Source: Actinoplanes flavus (GTDB taxonomy: Bacteria; Actinomycetota; Actinomycetes; Mycobacteriales; Micromonosporaceae). From it: 64,000 nt of DNA. The notes under the pieces are model-generated. The model saw nothing but the letters and a program-made list of their open reading frames with translations. It did no database searches and was not told where the DNA came from. Position numbers and translations under genes: made by a program. Location of the stretch: assembly GCF_017592555.1 (NCBI RefSeq), contig NZ_JAGFNS010000003.1:195081-259080 (forward strand), written 5' to 3'. Position 1 is the stretch's first letter, and every line of letters begins with the position of its first letter. Below, one piece after another: positions 8,920-18,551 of this stretch.

Positions 8920-9191
8920 CGGGCCATGCTCCGGCGGGACATCGAACGCCAGAGGTCGTTGCTGGGCCGCATCTGCTCCAGGAGCTCGCGCTCCCACTCG
9001 TTCTCCACCTGGACGCCGGCGTGGTCGCAGGCCTCCCGGGCGACGCCGGTGTCCGGGGCGAACTGGTCGGACCACTCACCGTCCTCGCCGACGAGGACGA
9101 TGCGGGCGCCGCGCTTACCGACATACTCGATCACCGCCTTGGCGCCGCCGTGACCGGCGGCAAAGGACTTGATCTCGGAGGTCAGCGTCAT
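8916..9191 (-). CDS. Small protein coupled to an ATP-grasp enzyme, unknown function
   Basis: This 91-aa soluble acidic protein starts at the ATG at 9191, which has a good AGAAGG site 7 bp upstream; the longer frames to 9302 lack one. It reads as a compact alpha/beta protein (AKAVIEYVGKRGARIVLVGEDGEWSD) with a basic serine-rich tail. I do not recognise a family. The tail overlaps the ATP-grasp start, so the two are made together; the pair lies between the heme A and heme O synthase genes. Confidence 0.75.
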   Translation of the reverse strand: MTLTSEIKSFAAGHGGAKAVIEYVGKRGARIVLVGEDGEWSDQFAPDTGVAREACDHAGVQVENEWERELLEQMRPSNDLWRSMSRRSMAR

Positions 9192-9407
9192 TACGGAACC
9201 TTCTGCCATGCTGCGCAGCCTAAGCAGTCGGCAACCCCGCAGGGGGCACTCCAAGCCGCTTTTGTGACTCCAATTACCTGCGGGTTTCAAGAACCAGCGC
9301 ATTGTTATGAGCCGATTACGCCCTAATTGTGGCCGGGCCGGGAATCCGCCCTACGAGTGACGGACAGTGACTGACACTGGCGACAATCCGGGCATCCTGT
9401 GCGACGG

Positions 9408-10367
9408 TCAGATCAGAGCGTCAACCGCGACGGCCATGAAGACCACCGTGAGGTACGTGATGGACAGATGGAACAGGCGCATCGGCTTCATCGCCGCGCC
9501 GGCCCGGGTCTGCCGCACCAGCCGGACCGCCTCGGCGAGGAACACCCCGCCCATCACGATCGCGGTGACCCCGTAGATCGGGCCCAGCCCGAGCGGCCAG
9601 GCGGCGAGCGAGGCGGCCACGGTGAGGACGGTGTAGACGAGGATCTCGAGGTTCACCCGTTCCATCGACCGGACCACCGGCAGCATCGGGATTCCGGCCC
9701 GCGCATAGTCGTCCTTGTACTTCACCGCGAGCGCATAGAAATGCGGCATCTGCCAAAAGAAGACAACCGCAAAAAGCGCCCATGCCATCGCCGGGATGGT
9801 GCCGGTCACCGCCGCCCAGCCGATCACCACGGGGGCCGCGCCGCACACGCCACCCCAGAACGTGTTCGCCGGGGTGCGCCGCTTCAGCCAGAGCGTGTAG
9901 ACGACGTCGTAGTAGAAGATCGAGAACGCGGTCAGCGCGGTGGCCAACCAGTTGGTGAGAAGCCCCATCAGCGCGACCGAGATCACAGCGAGGGTGAGGC
10001 CGAAGATCAGCACGGCCCGCGGCGTCATCTGGTGGTTGGGCAGCGGGCGCCGCTTGGTGCGCCGCATCAGCTCGTCGATGTCGCGGTCGATGTAGCAGTT
10101 CAGCGCGCTCGCGGCGCCGCCCGCCAGACCGCCGCCGACCAGCACGGCGGCGAAGGTGACCGGGTCGGGCCACCCCCCGGCGGCCAGCATCATGGTCGGC
10201 ACGGTGGTGACCAGGAGCAGCTCGACGATCTGCGGCTTGGTCAGGGCGAGGTACGCCCGGAACACCGCCATCCAGCTCCGCCGGGCCCCGGGGCGGGGCG
10301 TGCGCGCCGGGCGCTCCGCCGCGCCGGGCGTCCGTCCGCGGACAGGACGCTCGGTGATCATGCTCAC
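9408..10367 (-). CDS. ctaB: Protoheme IX farnesyltransferase (heme O synthase)
   Basis: This is a 319-aa UbiA-family membrane prenyltransferase that farnesylates heme B to heme O. The first Asp-rich motif is [15 protein letters not shown] (N90, D94, D96), and about nine transmembrane helices follow. The first 30 residues are a hydrophilic Pro/Arg-rich tail. The GTG at 10367 has GGAAGG 9 bp upstream; an ATG two codons later is the alternative. It is divergent from the tkt operon, a conserved actinobacterial arrangement. Confidence 0.95.
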   Translation of the reverse strand: MSMITERPVRGRTPGAAERPARTPRPGARRSWMAVFRAYLALTKPQIVELLLVTTVPTMMLAAGGWPDPVTFAAVLVGGGLAGGAASALNCYIDRDIDELMRRTKRRPLPNHQMTPRAVLIFGLTLAVISVALMGLLTNWLATALTAFSIFYYDVVYTLWLKRRTPANTFWGGVCGAAPVVIGWAAVTGTIPAMAWALFAVVFFWQMPHFYALAVKYKDDYARAGIPMLPVVRSMERVNLEILVYTVLTVAASLAAWPLGLGPIYGVTAIVMGGVFLAEAVRLVRQTRAGAAMKPMRLFHLSITYLTVVFMAVAVDALI

Positions 10368-10626
10368 GGACAGCCACCTTCCGGCTTCGGCTCAAATTCG
10401 CGGCCGTTGACCGGGTGACGACCCGGCGGCCAGCCCGGACAGCCTACGCGCAGCCGTCTCCGCTGCTCGGGGCACCCGGTACGGGTGCATGCGGTCACAC
10501 CCGTTGAACCGGCATGTCCGCTCACAGCGTATGTGCCTAGGGCGTTCGCTGCGCATGCGTTTAGCCCGACTGGATAGGGTCAACTCGAAAACGGTTCCAT
10601 TATTTTGCCCGAGGAGCACAACCGAC

Positions 10627-12741
10627 GTGGCTGCCACAGATCCCGTTCTCAACTGGTCCGACCTCGACCGCAAGGCGGTGGACACCGCCCGGGTGCTGGC
10701 CATGGACGCTGTGGAGATGGCCGGCAACGGCCACCCCGGCACGGCCATGAGCCTGGCCCCGGCCGCCTACCTGCTGTTCAACCGTGTCATGCGACACGAC
10801 CCGACGGACCCGGAGTGGGCGGGCCGCGACCGCTTCGTGCTCTCCTGCGGTCACTCCAGCCTCACCCTTTACGTCCAGCTCTTCCTCAGTGGTTACAGCC
10901 TGGCGCTCGACGACCTGAAGGCGCTGCGCCAGTGGGACTCACTCACCCCCGGTCACCCTGAGTACGGGCACACCCCCGGCGTCGAGGTCACCACCGGCCC
11001 GCTCGGCCAGGGCATCGGCAACGCGGTCGGGATGGCCATGTCGGCCCGCCGCCAGCGCGGCCTGCTCGACCCGGACACCGCCGCCGGTGAGTCGCTGTTC
11101 GACCACTTCGTCTACTCGATCGCCTCCGACGGCGACATCGAGGAGGGCGTCAGCCACGAGTCGAGCGCCATCGCGTCGGTGCAGAAGCTCGGCAACCTCG
11201 TGGTCATCTACGACGACAACGAGATCTCCATCGAGGACGACACCCGGATCGCCAAGAACGAGGACGTCGGCGCCCGCTACGAGGCGTACGGCTGGCACGT
11301 CCAGACGGTGAACTGGCGCGGCTCGGACCCGTACACCGAGGACGTCGAGGAGCTCTGGAACGCGATCCAGGCCGCCAAGGCGGTGACCGACAAGCCGTCG
11401 TTCATCGTCCTGAAGACGATCATCGGCTACCCCGCGCCGAAGAAGCGGAACACCGGCAAGATCCACGGCTCCGCCCTGGGCGCCGCCGAGATCACCGCCA
11501 CCAAGGAGCTGCTGGGCTTCGCCGACCGGCCGTTCGCGATCGACGACGAGGTCGTCAAGCACACGCAGCAGGCCGTCGAGCGTGGCCGGGCCGCCCACGC
11601 CGAGTGGCAGAAGGCGTTCGACGCCTGGGCCGCCGGCAACGCCGAGGGCAAGGCGCTCTTCGACCGGCTCGCCACCCGGACCCTGCCGGTCGGCTGGCAC
11701 AAGGCGCTGCCCGAGTTCCCGGCGGACGCCAAGGGCCTGGCCACCCGTGCCGCGTCCGGCAAGATCCTGGAGGCGCTCGCCCCGGTGCTGCCCGAGCTGT
11801 GGGGTGGCTCCGCCGACCTGGCGGAGAGCAACAACACCACCATGAAGGGCGAGCCGTCGTTCATCCCGGCGGAGTACGCGACCAAGGAGTTCCCGGGCCA
11901 CGAGTACGGCCGGACGCTGCACTTCGGCATCCGCGAGCACGGCATGGGCTCGATCCTCAACGGCATCGCGGTGCACGGCGGCACCCGCCCGTACGGTGGC
12001 ACCTTCCTGGTCTTCAGTGACTACATGCGCGGCGCCGTCCGGCTCTCCGCGCTGATGAAGCTGCCGGTCATCTTCGTCTGGACGCACGACTCGATCGGCA
12101 TCGGCGAGGACGGCCCGACCCACCAGCCGATCGAGACGCTGACCGCGCTGCGCGCCATCGTCGGCCTCGACGTGGTCCGCCCGGCCGACGCCAACGAGAC
12201 CGCCTACGCGTGGCGGGGCGCCCTGGAGCACACCGACCGGCCGACCGCGCTCGCGCTGACCCGGCAGAACGTGCCCACCATCGACCGTTCGAAGTACGCG
12301 TCGGCCGAGGGCACCCTCAAGGGCGGCTACATCCTCGCCGAGGCGTCCTCCGGCCACCCCGAGGTGATCCTGATCGCCAGTGGCTCCGAGGTGGCGATCG
12401 CGCTGACCGCCCGGGAGCGCCTGGAGGCCCAGGGCACCCCGACCCGGGTCGTCTCGATGCCCTGCCAGGAGTGGTTCTTCAAGCAGGACCTCTCCTACCA
12501 GCACCACGTGCTGCCGCACGGTGTCCGGGCCCGGGTCTCGGTCGAGGCCGGCATCCGGATGAGCTGGGACCGCATCATCGGCGACGCCGGCGAGGCCGTC
12601 AGCATCGAGCACTACGGGGCGAGCGCTCCGGCTCCGGTGCTCTTCGAGCAGTTCGGGTTCACCGCTGACAACGTCGTCGCGAAGGCCCACGCCTCCCTCG
12701 CCAAGGTCGGCAAGATCCTCGGCGAGACGACCGGCAACTGA
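10627..12741 (+). CDS. tkt: Transketolase
   Basis: This is a 704-aa thiamine diphosphate enzyme of the non-oxidative pentose phosphate pathway. It has the substrate-site region [13 protein letters not shown], the TPP motif beginning SDGDIEEG and ending IYDDN, and the pyrimidine-domain segment [15 protein letters not shown]. The GTG at 10627 is preceded by GAGGAG 10 bp upstream; the open frame to 10489 crosses the promoter region. It is first in tkt-tal-zwf-opcA-pgl. Confidence 0.97.
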   Translation: MAATDPVLNWSDLDRKAVDTARVLAMDAVEMAGNGHPGTAMSLAPAAYLLFNRVMRHDPTDPEWAGRDRFVLSCGHSSLTLYVQLFLSGYSLALDDLKALRQWDSLTPGHPEYGHTPGVEVTTGPLGQGIGNAVGMAMSARRQRGLLDPDTAAGESLFDHFVYSIASDGDIEEGVSHESSAIASVQKLGNLVVIYDDNEISIEDDTRIAKNEDVGARYEAYGWHVQTVNWRGSDPYTEDVEELWNAIQAAKAVTDKPSFIVLKTIIGYPAPKKRNTGKIHGSALGAAEITATKELLGFADRPFAIDDEVVKHTQQAVERGRAAHAEWQKAFDAWAAGNAEGKALFDRLATRTLPVGWHKALPEFPADAKGLATRAASGKILEALAPVLPELWGGSADLAESNNTTMKGEPSFIPAEYATKEFPGHEYGRTLHFGIREHGMGSILNGIAVHGGTRPYGGTFLVFSDYMRGAVRLSALMKLPVIFVWTHDSIGIGEDGPTHQPIETLTALRAIVGLDVVRPADANETAYAWRGALEHTDRPTALALTRQNVPTIDRSKYASAEGTLKGGYILAEASSGHPEVILIASGSEVAIALTARERLEAQGTPTRVVSMPCQEWFFKQDLSYQHHVLPHGVRARVSVEAGIRMSWDRIIGDAGEAVSIEHYGASAPAPVLFEQFGFTADNVVAKAHASLAKVGKILGETTGN

Positions 12742-12781
12742 GCTTCTACCACCTGCGACCTTCATTCAGGAGTTGAGGGAA

Positions 12782-13918
12782 ATGACCGACAGACTTGCCG
12801 AGCTGTCCGCGCAGGGCGTGGCGGTGTGGCTCGACGACCTCTCCCGCGTGCGTCTGACCAGCGGCTCGCTGGACCGGATGCGCACCGAGCAGCACGTGGT
12901 CGGCGTGACCACGAACCCGAGCATCTTCCAGAAGGCGCTCTCCGACGCGCACGCGTACGACGAGCAGCTGCGTGACCTGGCGCTCCAGGGCGTGACGGTC
13001 GAGGAGGCGGTCCGCCTGATGACCGCCAAGGACGTGCGCTGGGCGAGCGACGTGATGCGCCCGGCGTACGACACCTCGAACGGCGTCGACGGCCGGGTGT
13101 CCATCGAGGTCGACCCGCGCAAGGCGCACGAGACCGCGTCCACCGTCGCCGAGGCGAAGACGCTGTGGTGGCTGGTCGACCGGCCCAACCTGTTCATCAA
13201 GATCCCGGCGACGCTGGCCGGCCTGCCCGCCATCACCGAGGTGCTGGCGGCGGGCATCAGCGTCAACGTCACGCTGATCTTCTCGGTCGAGCGGTACCGC
13301 GCGGTCATGGAGGCGTTCCTGGCCGGCCTGGAGCAGGCGAAGGCGAACGGCCACGACCTGTCCAAGATCGGGTCGGTCGCCTCGTTCTTCGTCTCGCGCG
13401 TGGACACCGAGGTGGACAAGCGCCTCGACAAGATCGGTTCGGACGCGGCGAAGGCGCTCAAGGGCAAGGCGGCCATCGCCAACGCCCGGCTGGCGTACGA
13501 GGCGTACACCGAGGTCTTCGGCACCGACCGCTGGAAGGCGCTGGCCGCCGCCGGCGCCCACCCGCAGCGCCCGCTCTGGGCGTCGACCGGCACGAAAAAC
13601 CCGGAGTTCCTCGACACCATCTACGTCGAGGAGCTGATCGCGTTCGGCACGGTGAACACCATGCCGGAGCCGGTGATCTTCGCGTACGAGGACCACGGCA
13701 CCACCCGCGGCGACACCGTGACCGGCAACGTCGCGGACGCCCACCGGGTCTTCAGCGACCTCACGGCGGCCGGCATCGACTTCGCCGACGTGTTCAAGGT
13801 CCTCGAGGACGAGGGCGTCGAGAAGTTCGAGGCGAGCTGGAACGAGCTGCTGGAGGGCGTCGCCAAGTCGCTCAAGGCGGCCGCCTCCGGCGCGAAGAAC
13901 CCCAGCGACGCGGCCTGA
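12782..13918 (+). CDS. tal: Transaldolase
   Basis: This is a 378-aa transaldolase of the long actinobacterial type, linking the pentose phosphate pathway to glycolysis. The Schiff-base lysine lies in NLFIKIPAT and the N-terminal signature is [12 protein letters not shown]. The ATG at 12782 follows AGGAG and GAGGGA; three in-frame codons upstream are not needed. It starts 40 bp after tkt. Confidence 0.96.
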   Translation: MTDRLAELSAQGVAVWLDDLSRVRLTSGSLDRMRTEQHVVGVTTNPSIFQKALSDAHAYDEQLRDLALQGVTVEEAVRLMTAKDVRWASDVMRPAYDTSNGVDGRVSIEVDPRKAHETASTVAEAKTLWWLVDRPNLFIKIPATLAGLPAITEVLAAGISVNVTLIFSVERYRAVMEAFLAGLEQAKANGHDLSKIGSVASFFVSRVDTEVDKRLDKIGSDAAKALKGKAAIANARLAYEAYTEVFGTDRWKALAAAGAHPQRPLWASTGTKNPEFLDTIYVEELIAFGTVNTMPEPVIFAYEDHGTTRGDTVTGNVADAHRVFSDLTAAGIDFADVFKVLEDEGVEKFEASWNELLEGVAKSLKAAASGAKNPSDAA

Positions 13919-13930
13919 CGTTCAACGTTC

Positions 13931-13964
13931 GCGGCCTGTCGCGGGGTCTCCCGCGACAGGCCGC
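13931..13964 (+). terminator. Hairpin after tal
   Basis: A perfect 14-bp stem (13931-13944 / 13951-13964) with a 6-nt loop lies between tal and zwf. It may end part of the tkt-tal transcript or stabilise its 3' end, since zwf continues on the same strand. Confidence 0.65.
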
Positions 13965-13996
13965 TCCGCCTTCGATGAAACTGGCAGGATGAGAAC

Positions 13997-15514
13997 GTGG
14001 GTAATCCGCTGCGCACCGCACAGGACCGAAGGCTCCCACGGATCCCGGAGCCCTGCGCTCTGGTGATCTTCGGGGTCACCGGCGACCTGTCCCGAAAGAA
14101 ACTCATCCCGGCCGTGTACGACCTGGCCAACCGTGGTCTGCTTCCCCCCGGCTTCGTGGTGGTGGGCTTCGCCCGCGCCGACTGGGGTGACGGCAGCTTC
14201 GAGTCGCTCGCCCACGCCGCCGCCAAGAAGGGCGCCCGGACCCCGTGGCGCGACGACGTCTGGCAGCGCCTCTCCGAGCGATTCCACTTCATTCCCGGCT
14301 CGTTCGACGACGACGAGGCCTTCGACCATCTCGCGAGCACACTGGACGAGCTGAAGGAGCGCAACGGCATCGCCGGCAACGCGGCCTTCTACTTCTCCAT
14401 CCCGCCGGCCGCCTTCCCGCTGGTGCTCAACCAGCTCAACCGCACCGGCATGGCCGACCCGTCGAAGTCCGGCGGCTGGCGCCGGGTGGTCGTGGAGAAG
14501 CCGTTCGGCCACGACTACCAGAGCGCCGTGCAGCTCAACGAGCTCGTCGACGACGTGTTCATCCCGGAGGACGTCTTCCGGATCGACCACTACCTCGGCA
14601 AGGAGACGGTCCAGAACATCCTGGCCCTGCGCTTCGCGAACAGCCTGTTCGAGCCGGTGTGGAATTCGAAGTACGTCGACAGCGTGCAGATCACCATGGC
14701 CGAGGACGTCGGCATCGGCACCCGGGCCGCCTTCTACGACGCCTCCGGCGCCGCCCGCGACGTGCTGCAGAACCATCTGCTGCAACTGCTCGCCCTGGTC
14801 GGCATGGAGGAGCCGACGAGCTTCGACCCCCAGGAGGTACGGGCGGAGAAGCTCAAGGTCCTCCGGGCGATCAGTCTGCCGGCCGACATCAACACCGGCT
14901 CCGTCCGCGGGCAGTACCTTCCCGGCTGGGTCGCCGGCGAACGCGCCGTGGGTTATCTGGAGGAGCCGAACATCCCGGCCGACTCCACCACCGAGACGTA
15001 CGCGGCGGTCCGCCTCGGCATCCAGAACCGGCGCTGGGCGGGTGTCCCGTTCTACGTCCGCGTCGGCAAGCGCATGCCGCGCCGGGTCACCGAGATCGCC
15101 ATCATGTTCAAGAAGGCGCCGCACCTGCCCTTCGACCCGGCCGACGTGGAGATGCTGGGCCACAACCAGCTGGTCATCCGGGTGCAGCCGGACGAGGGCG
15201 TGGTCCTGAAGTTCGGGTCCAAGGTGCCGGGCACGTCGATGGAGGTCCGCGACATCGCGATGGACTTCCAGTACGGCGAGGCGTTCACCGAGTCCAGCCC
15301 GGAGGCGTACGAGCGCCTGGTCCTGGACGTGCTGATCGGCGACCGGACGCTGTTCCCGGACGCCGCCGAGATCGAGCAGTCCTGGCGGGTCATCGACCCC
15401 CTGGAGGCCGCCTGGGCGGGCACGAAACCGGAGCCGTACCGGGCCGGTGAGTGGGGTCCCCGGGCTTCCGACGAGATGCTGGCGCGCGAGGGCCGCACCT
15501 GGAGGCGGGCATGA
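13997..15514 (+). CDS. zwf: Glucose-6-phosphate 1-dehydrogenase
   Basis: This is a 505-aa enzyme for the first oxidative step of the pentose phosphate pathway, giving NADPH. The NADP-binding motif is FGVTGDLSRKKL and the substrate-binding signature is RIDHYLGKETVQNI. The GTG at 13997 follows AGGATGAG. Its stop overlaps the opcA start as ATGA, consistent with the two acting together. Confidence 0.97.
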   Translation: MGNPLRTAQDRRLPRIPEPCALVIFGVTGDLSRKKLIPAVYDLANRGLLPPGFVVVGFARADWGDGSFESLAHAAAKKGARTPWRDDVWQRLSERFHFIPGSFDDDEAFDHLASTLDELKERNGIAGNAAFYFSIPPAAFPLVLNQLNRTGMADPSKSGGWRRVVVEKPFGHDYQSAVQLNELVDDVFIPEDVFRIDHYLGKETVQNILALRFANSLFEPVWNSKYVDSVQITMAEDVGIGTRAAFYDASGAARDVLQNHLLQLLALVGMEEPTSFDPQEVRAEKLKVLRAISLPADINTGSVRGQYLPGWVAGERAVGYLEEPNIPADSTTETYAAVRLGIQNRRWAGVPFYVRVGKRMPRRVTEIAIMFKKAPHLPFDPADVEMLGHNQLVIRVQPDEGVVLKFGSKVPGTSMEVRDIAMDFQYGEAFTESSPEAYERLVLDVLIGDRTLFPDAAEIEQSWRVIDPLEAAWAGTKPEPYRAGEWGPRASDEMLAREGRTWRRA

Positions 15515-16494
15515 TCGGTTTGTGGGACACCACCGGCAACGAGGTCGTCAAGGCCCTGGCCGCGGAGCGCCGCAGCGCCGGTGGCGTGGCCTCCGGCCTG
15601 GCGCTGACCCTGGTCTCGGTGGTCGAGGAGAAGAAGGTCCGGGAGGCCGAGGCGGCGGCCACCATCGCCGCCGCCGCGCACCCCTGCCGGCTGCTCATCG
15701 TGGTCCGCTCGGACGTGGAGGGCCGCAGCCGCCTGGACGCGGAGATCGTCGTGGGCGGGCGTCTCGGCCCGGCCGAGGCGGTCGTCATGCGGATGTACGG
15801 GCGTCTCGCGCTGCACGCCGAGTCGGTCGTCATGCCGCTGCTCGCCCCGGACGTCCCGGTGGTCACCTGGTGGCACGAGGAGCCGCCGAACATGATCGCC
15901 AACGACTTCCTGGGCGTGGTCGCCGACCGCCGGATCACCGACAGCGCGCAGTCGCCCGACCCGGTGGCCGCGCTGCGGCAGCGGGCCGCCGACTACGCGC
16001 CCGGCGACACCGACCTCACCTGGACCCGGATCACGCTGTGGCGGACCCTGGTGGCCGGTGCCTTCGACAGCACCGAGGCCCGGGTCACCGGCGCGAAGAT
16101 CGTGGCGCCGGACCGCGACCCCACCGCCTGGCTGATGCTCGGCTGGCTGAAGTCCCGTCTCGGCATCGAGCCGGTGCTGGAGCACACCGACCGGGCGCCC
16201 CGGATGTACTCGGTGGAGTTGCAGTGCGAGAACGGCGACTGCGTCCGGGTCACCCGTGAGGAGGGCACGGCGCTGTTCAGCCGTACCGGCCAGGAGGACC
16301 GCTACATGCCGCTGCCGAAGCGGCCCGTCGGTGACGAGCTGGCCGAGGAACTGCGGCGGCTGGACGCCGACCAGATCTACGCGGACGCGCTCGGCGCGAT
16401 GGCCGGCATGTCCGGGCTGGAGCACCGCAACCCGAACCGGGTGCACGTCTGGAAGGATCCGGCGCTGGCCGCGATCGCCGGCTCCACCGCCTGA
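15511..16494 (+). CDS. opcA: OpcA, glucose-6-phosphate dehydrogenase assembly protein
   Basis: This is a 327-aa OpcA. In cyanobacteria OpcA is needed for active oligomeric Zwf; the actinobacterial homologue is always next to zwf. It begins MIGLWDTTGNEVVKALA and has the family segment VVTWWHEEPPNM. The ATG at 15511 is within the zwf stop, so translation is coupled. No catalytic motif is known. Confidence 0.95.
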   Translation: MIGLWDTTGNEVVKALAAERRSAGGVASGLALTLVSVVEEKKVREAEAAATIAAAAHPCRLLIVVRSDVEGRSRLDAEIVVGGRLGPAEAVVMRMYGRLALHAESVVMPLLAPDVPVVTWWHEEPPNMIANDFLGVVADRRITDSAQSPDPVAALRQRAADYAPGDTDLTWTRITLWRTLVAGAFDSTEARVTGAKIVAPDRDPTAWLMLGWLKSRLGIEPVLEHTDRAPRMYSVELQCENGDCVRVTREEGTALFSRTGQEDRYMPLPKRPVGDELAEELRRLDADQIYADALGAMAGMSGLEHRNPNRVHVWKDPALAAIAGSTA

Positions 16495-16504
16495 TTTCAG
16501 CATC

Positions 16505-16537
16505 GAGGCCGCCCACCGCACCGCGGCGGGCGGCCTC
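16505..16537 (+). terminator. Hairpin between opcA and pgl
   Basis: A perfect 10-bp stem (16505-16514 / 16528-16537) is followed by TTC and then the pgl ribosome-binding site. It may partly terminate the operon or lower pgl expression. Confidence 0.55.
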
Positions 16538-16556
16538 TTCACAAGGAGAGACGCAA

Positions 16557-17303
16557 TTGAGTGAGACCGTGGTCGTGGTGGTTCCGGACGCCGACATCCT
16601 GGCGTCCACGGTGGCGGCACGTCTCGCCATCAAGATCATCGACGCGCAGGCGGTGCACGGATCCGCGAGCGTGGTGCTGACCGGCGGCCGGGTCGCGGCC
16701 AAGGTGCTGCGCGCGGTCCGCGAACTGCCGGCCTCCGCCGCCATCGACTGGTCCCGGGTCGACCTGTGGTGGGGCGACGAGCGCTACCTGCCGTCCGGCG
16801 ACCCGGACCGCAACGAGACCCAGGCGCGCGACGCCCTGCTGGACAAGCTGCCGCTGGATCCGGCCCGGGTGCACGCCATGCCCGCCTCCGACGGCCCGGA
16901 CGGCGCCGACGCGGTCGCCGCCGCGGCCCGCTACGCGTCCGAACTGGCCGCCGCCGCGGAACCGGGCGCCGCACTCCCCCGGTTCGACGTGCTGATGCTC
17001 GGCGTCGGCGAGGACGGGCACGTGGCGTCGCTCTTCCCGGACCACCCGGTGCTCCAGCAGACCGGCGTCACGGCCGCCACCTTCGACAGCCCGAAACCGC
17101 CGCCGGTCCGGGTCACCCTCACCCTGCCCACCATCCAGAGCGCCGACGAGGTGTGGCTGATCGCGGCCGGGCCCGACAAGGCCGCCCCGATCGGCACCGT
17201 CCTCTCCGGCGGTCATCTGCCGGCGGCGAGCGCGTCCGGCGTACAGAAGACGCTCTGGCTGCTGGACCAGGCAGCGGCGGCGAACGTGCCCACCCGGGCC
17301 TGA
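16557..17303 (+). CDS. pgl: 6-phosphogluconolactonase
   Basis: This is a 248-aa DevB/Pgl-type lactonase that hydrolyses 6-phosphogluconolactone made by Zwf. The motif GVGEDGHVASLFPDHP is diagnostic, with DLWWGDERYLP upstream. The TTG start at 16557 is supported by AAGGAG 9 bp before it; no ATG or GTG fits better. It is the last gene of the pentose phosphate operon; gnd is not in this window. Confidence 0.95.
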   Translation: MSETVVVVVPDADILASTVAARLAIKIIDAQAVHGSASVVLTGGRVAAKVLRAVRELPASAAIDWSRVDLWWGDERYLPSGDPDRNETQARDALLDKLPLDPARVHAMPASDGPDGADAVAAAARYASELAAAAEPGAALPRFDVLMLGVGEDGHVASLFPDHPVLQQTGVTAATFDSPKPPPVRVTLTLPTIQSADEVWLIAAGPDKAAPIGTVLSGGHLPAASASGVQKTLWLLDQAAAANVPTRA

Positions 17304-17318
17304 CTCCCACCCGGCGAC

Positions 17319-17353
17319 GACGGTCCCGGGCGCGTGACGCGCCCGGGACCGTC
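17319..17353 (+). terminator. Terminator of the pentose phosphate operon
   Basis: A perfect 16-bp inverted repeat (17319-17334 / 17338-17353) with a 3-nt loop starts 16 bp after the pgl stop. It abuts the 22-bp repeat array. Confidence 0.8.
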
Positions 17354-17504
17354 GCTGTCAGCCTTCGCCCTTACCGCCGTCAGCCTTCCTCTCCATCGCT
17401 CTCAGCCTTCGGCTCCGGCGCTCCCGCCTTCGACTCCGGCGCTCTCGGGCTCCCATCCCGGCGCCGTCAGCTTTCGTCCCCGGTGCTGTCAGCCTGGAGT
17501 CGCC
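17354..17504. repeat. Degenerate 22-bp tandem array (7 units)
   Basis: Units begin at about 17354, 17376, 17398, 17420 (21 bp), 17441, 17463 and 17485. The shared pattern is GCYSTCAGCCTTCG followed by a C/T-rich part ending CCGGC. The last unit overlaps the end of the gene at 17489-17932: its TGA stop is the TCA of the unit's GTCAG. The array separates the convergent pgl and membrane-protein genes. Confidence 0.75.
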
Positions 17505-17932
17505 TGCGGCTTGGCGGTGACCTGCCTCGTCCCCGTCGCCGCCGGTGCGGAGGTCTCCGGACCGGTTTCCGGCGCCGACGGCGTGGAGCCGGCCGCCTTG
17601 CTCGGCGTCGCCGGGGCCGACGTGGGTGGCGACGGCGACGGATCGGCGAACGACGGCGCGGGCGACGCGGCCGGGGCGGGCGGCGACGTGCCGGGCCCGG
17701 GATCGGCGGGAAGGACCGGCGTCGGCTCGGGCGAGCCGGTGAGCAGCGTGAACCCCAGCACCACCCCGGCGGCCGCCGTCGCGACCGCGATCGCCGCCCA
17801 CCATCGGCGCCGCACCGGCGTACGGGCCGTGGCCACCGTCGGCGGCGGCTCGAACCGCAGCCGTTCCGCGGTGATCTGCCCGGCCCGGGCCGTCAGCGCG
17901 CTCCGCAACCTGCGCTCCACCTCGTCGGTCAC
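17489..17932 (-). CDS. Single-pass membrane protein, putative regulator of the upstream sigma factor
   Basis: This 147-aa protein has a short cytoplasmic N-terminus (TDEVERRLRSALTARAG), basic residues, one transmembrane segment at about residues 44-66 and a Pro/Ala/Ser/Thr-rich extracytoplasmic tail. The gene overlaps the stop of the ECF sigma gene (GTGA), the place where anti-sigma factors are usual, but no zinc-binding anti-sigma HxxxCxxC motif is present. I infer a regulatory role from position only. The C-terminus has been reached or reshaped by the 22-bp repeat. Confidence 0.7.
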   Translation of the reverse strand: MTDEVERRLRSALTARAGQITAERLRFEPPPTVATARTPVRRRWWAAIAVATAAAGVVLGFTLLTGSPEPTPVLPADPGPGTSPPAPAASPAPSFADPSPSPPTSAPATPSKAAGSTPSAPETGPETSAPAATGTRQVTAKPQATPG

Positions 17933-18504
17933 CGCTCCCCCAGTCGCTCGCGCAGGATCGACAGCGCCCGGTGCGCCGTCGACTTGACCGTGCCGCGGGA
18001 GACCCGCAGCGTGTCGGCGATCTCCCCCTCGGTGAGCTCCGACCAGTAGCGCAGCACCAGCACCTGCCGCTGCCGAACGGTGAGGCCGCGCAGCGCCCGC
18101 AGCATCTCGCGGTCGCTCTCCCCGAGCAGCGCCTCGTCCTCCGCGGCCGGGATCGCCTCCGGCGGCGGAGCGGCATAGGCGCGGGCGGTGCGGCGGCGGC
18201 GCAAGGCCGAGCGCGCCGCGTTGGTCACCCCGGTCACGAGGTACGCGTTCGGGTCCGTCACCCCGCGCAGATCCGGCCCGTGCCGCCGGTAGAGCGCCGT
18301 GAACACGTCCTGCACGACGTCCTCCGCCGTCGGCAGGTCGTCGACCATCAGCACCGCCAGCCGGACCAGGCTGAGCCGCCGACTGTGGTACAGCTCGTTG
18401 ATCGCCGGAGCCCCGCCCGGGTCGCCACGGCCGGCCGCGCGCACCTCGGCGGACAGGCCCCGCAGCCAGGCGAACAGGGCGGGAAAGGGCAGGACGGAGA
18501 GCAC
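17929..18504 (-). CDS. SigE-family ECF RNA polymerase sigma factor
   Basis: This is a 191-aa sigma-70 family protein with region 2 (LVRLAVLMVDDLPTAEDVVQDVF) and region 4 (LRALTVRQRQVLVLRYWSELT-like, then GEIADTLRVSRGTVKSTAHRAL). It redirects RNA polymerase to a small regulon. The GTG at 18504 has CGAGG 7 bp upstream. It is the middle gene of a three-gene unit: secreted repeat protein, sigma factor, membrane protein. Confidence 0.9.
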   Translation of the reverse strand: MLSVLPFPALFAWLRGLSAEVRAAGRGDPGGAPAINELYHSRRLSLVRLAVLMVDDLPTAEDVVQDVFTALYRRHGPDLRGVTDPNAYLVTGVTNAARSALRRRRTARAYAAPPPEAIPAAEDEALLGESDREMLRALRGLTVRQRQVLVLRYWSELTEGEIADTLRVSRGTVKSTAHRALSILRERLGER

Positions 18505-18551
18505 AGGCGAACCTCGGGGTCAGACGGCGGGAACGAACGGTACCCGCCGGG

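Noticed and set aside
8916..9191. RiPP precursor peptide for the ATP-grasp enzyme
   Set aside because: The protein looks globular along its length, without a leader/core layout or repeated core motifs; a partner role is kept as a finding but no RiPP claim is made.
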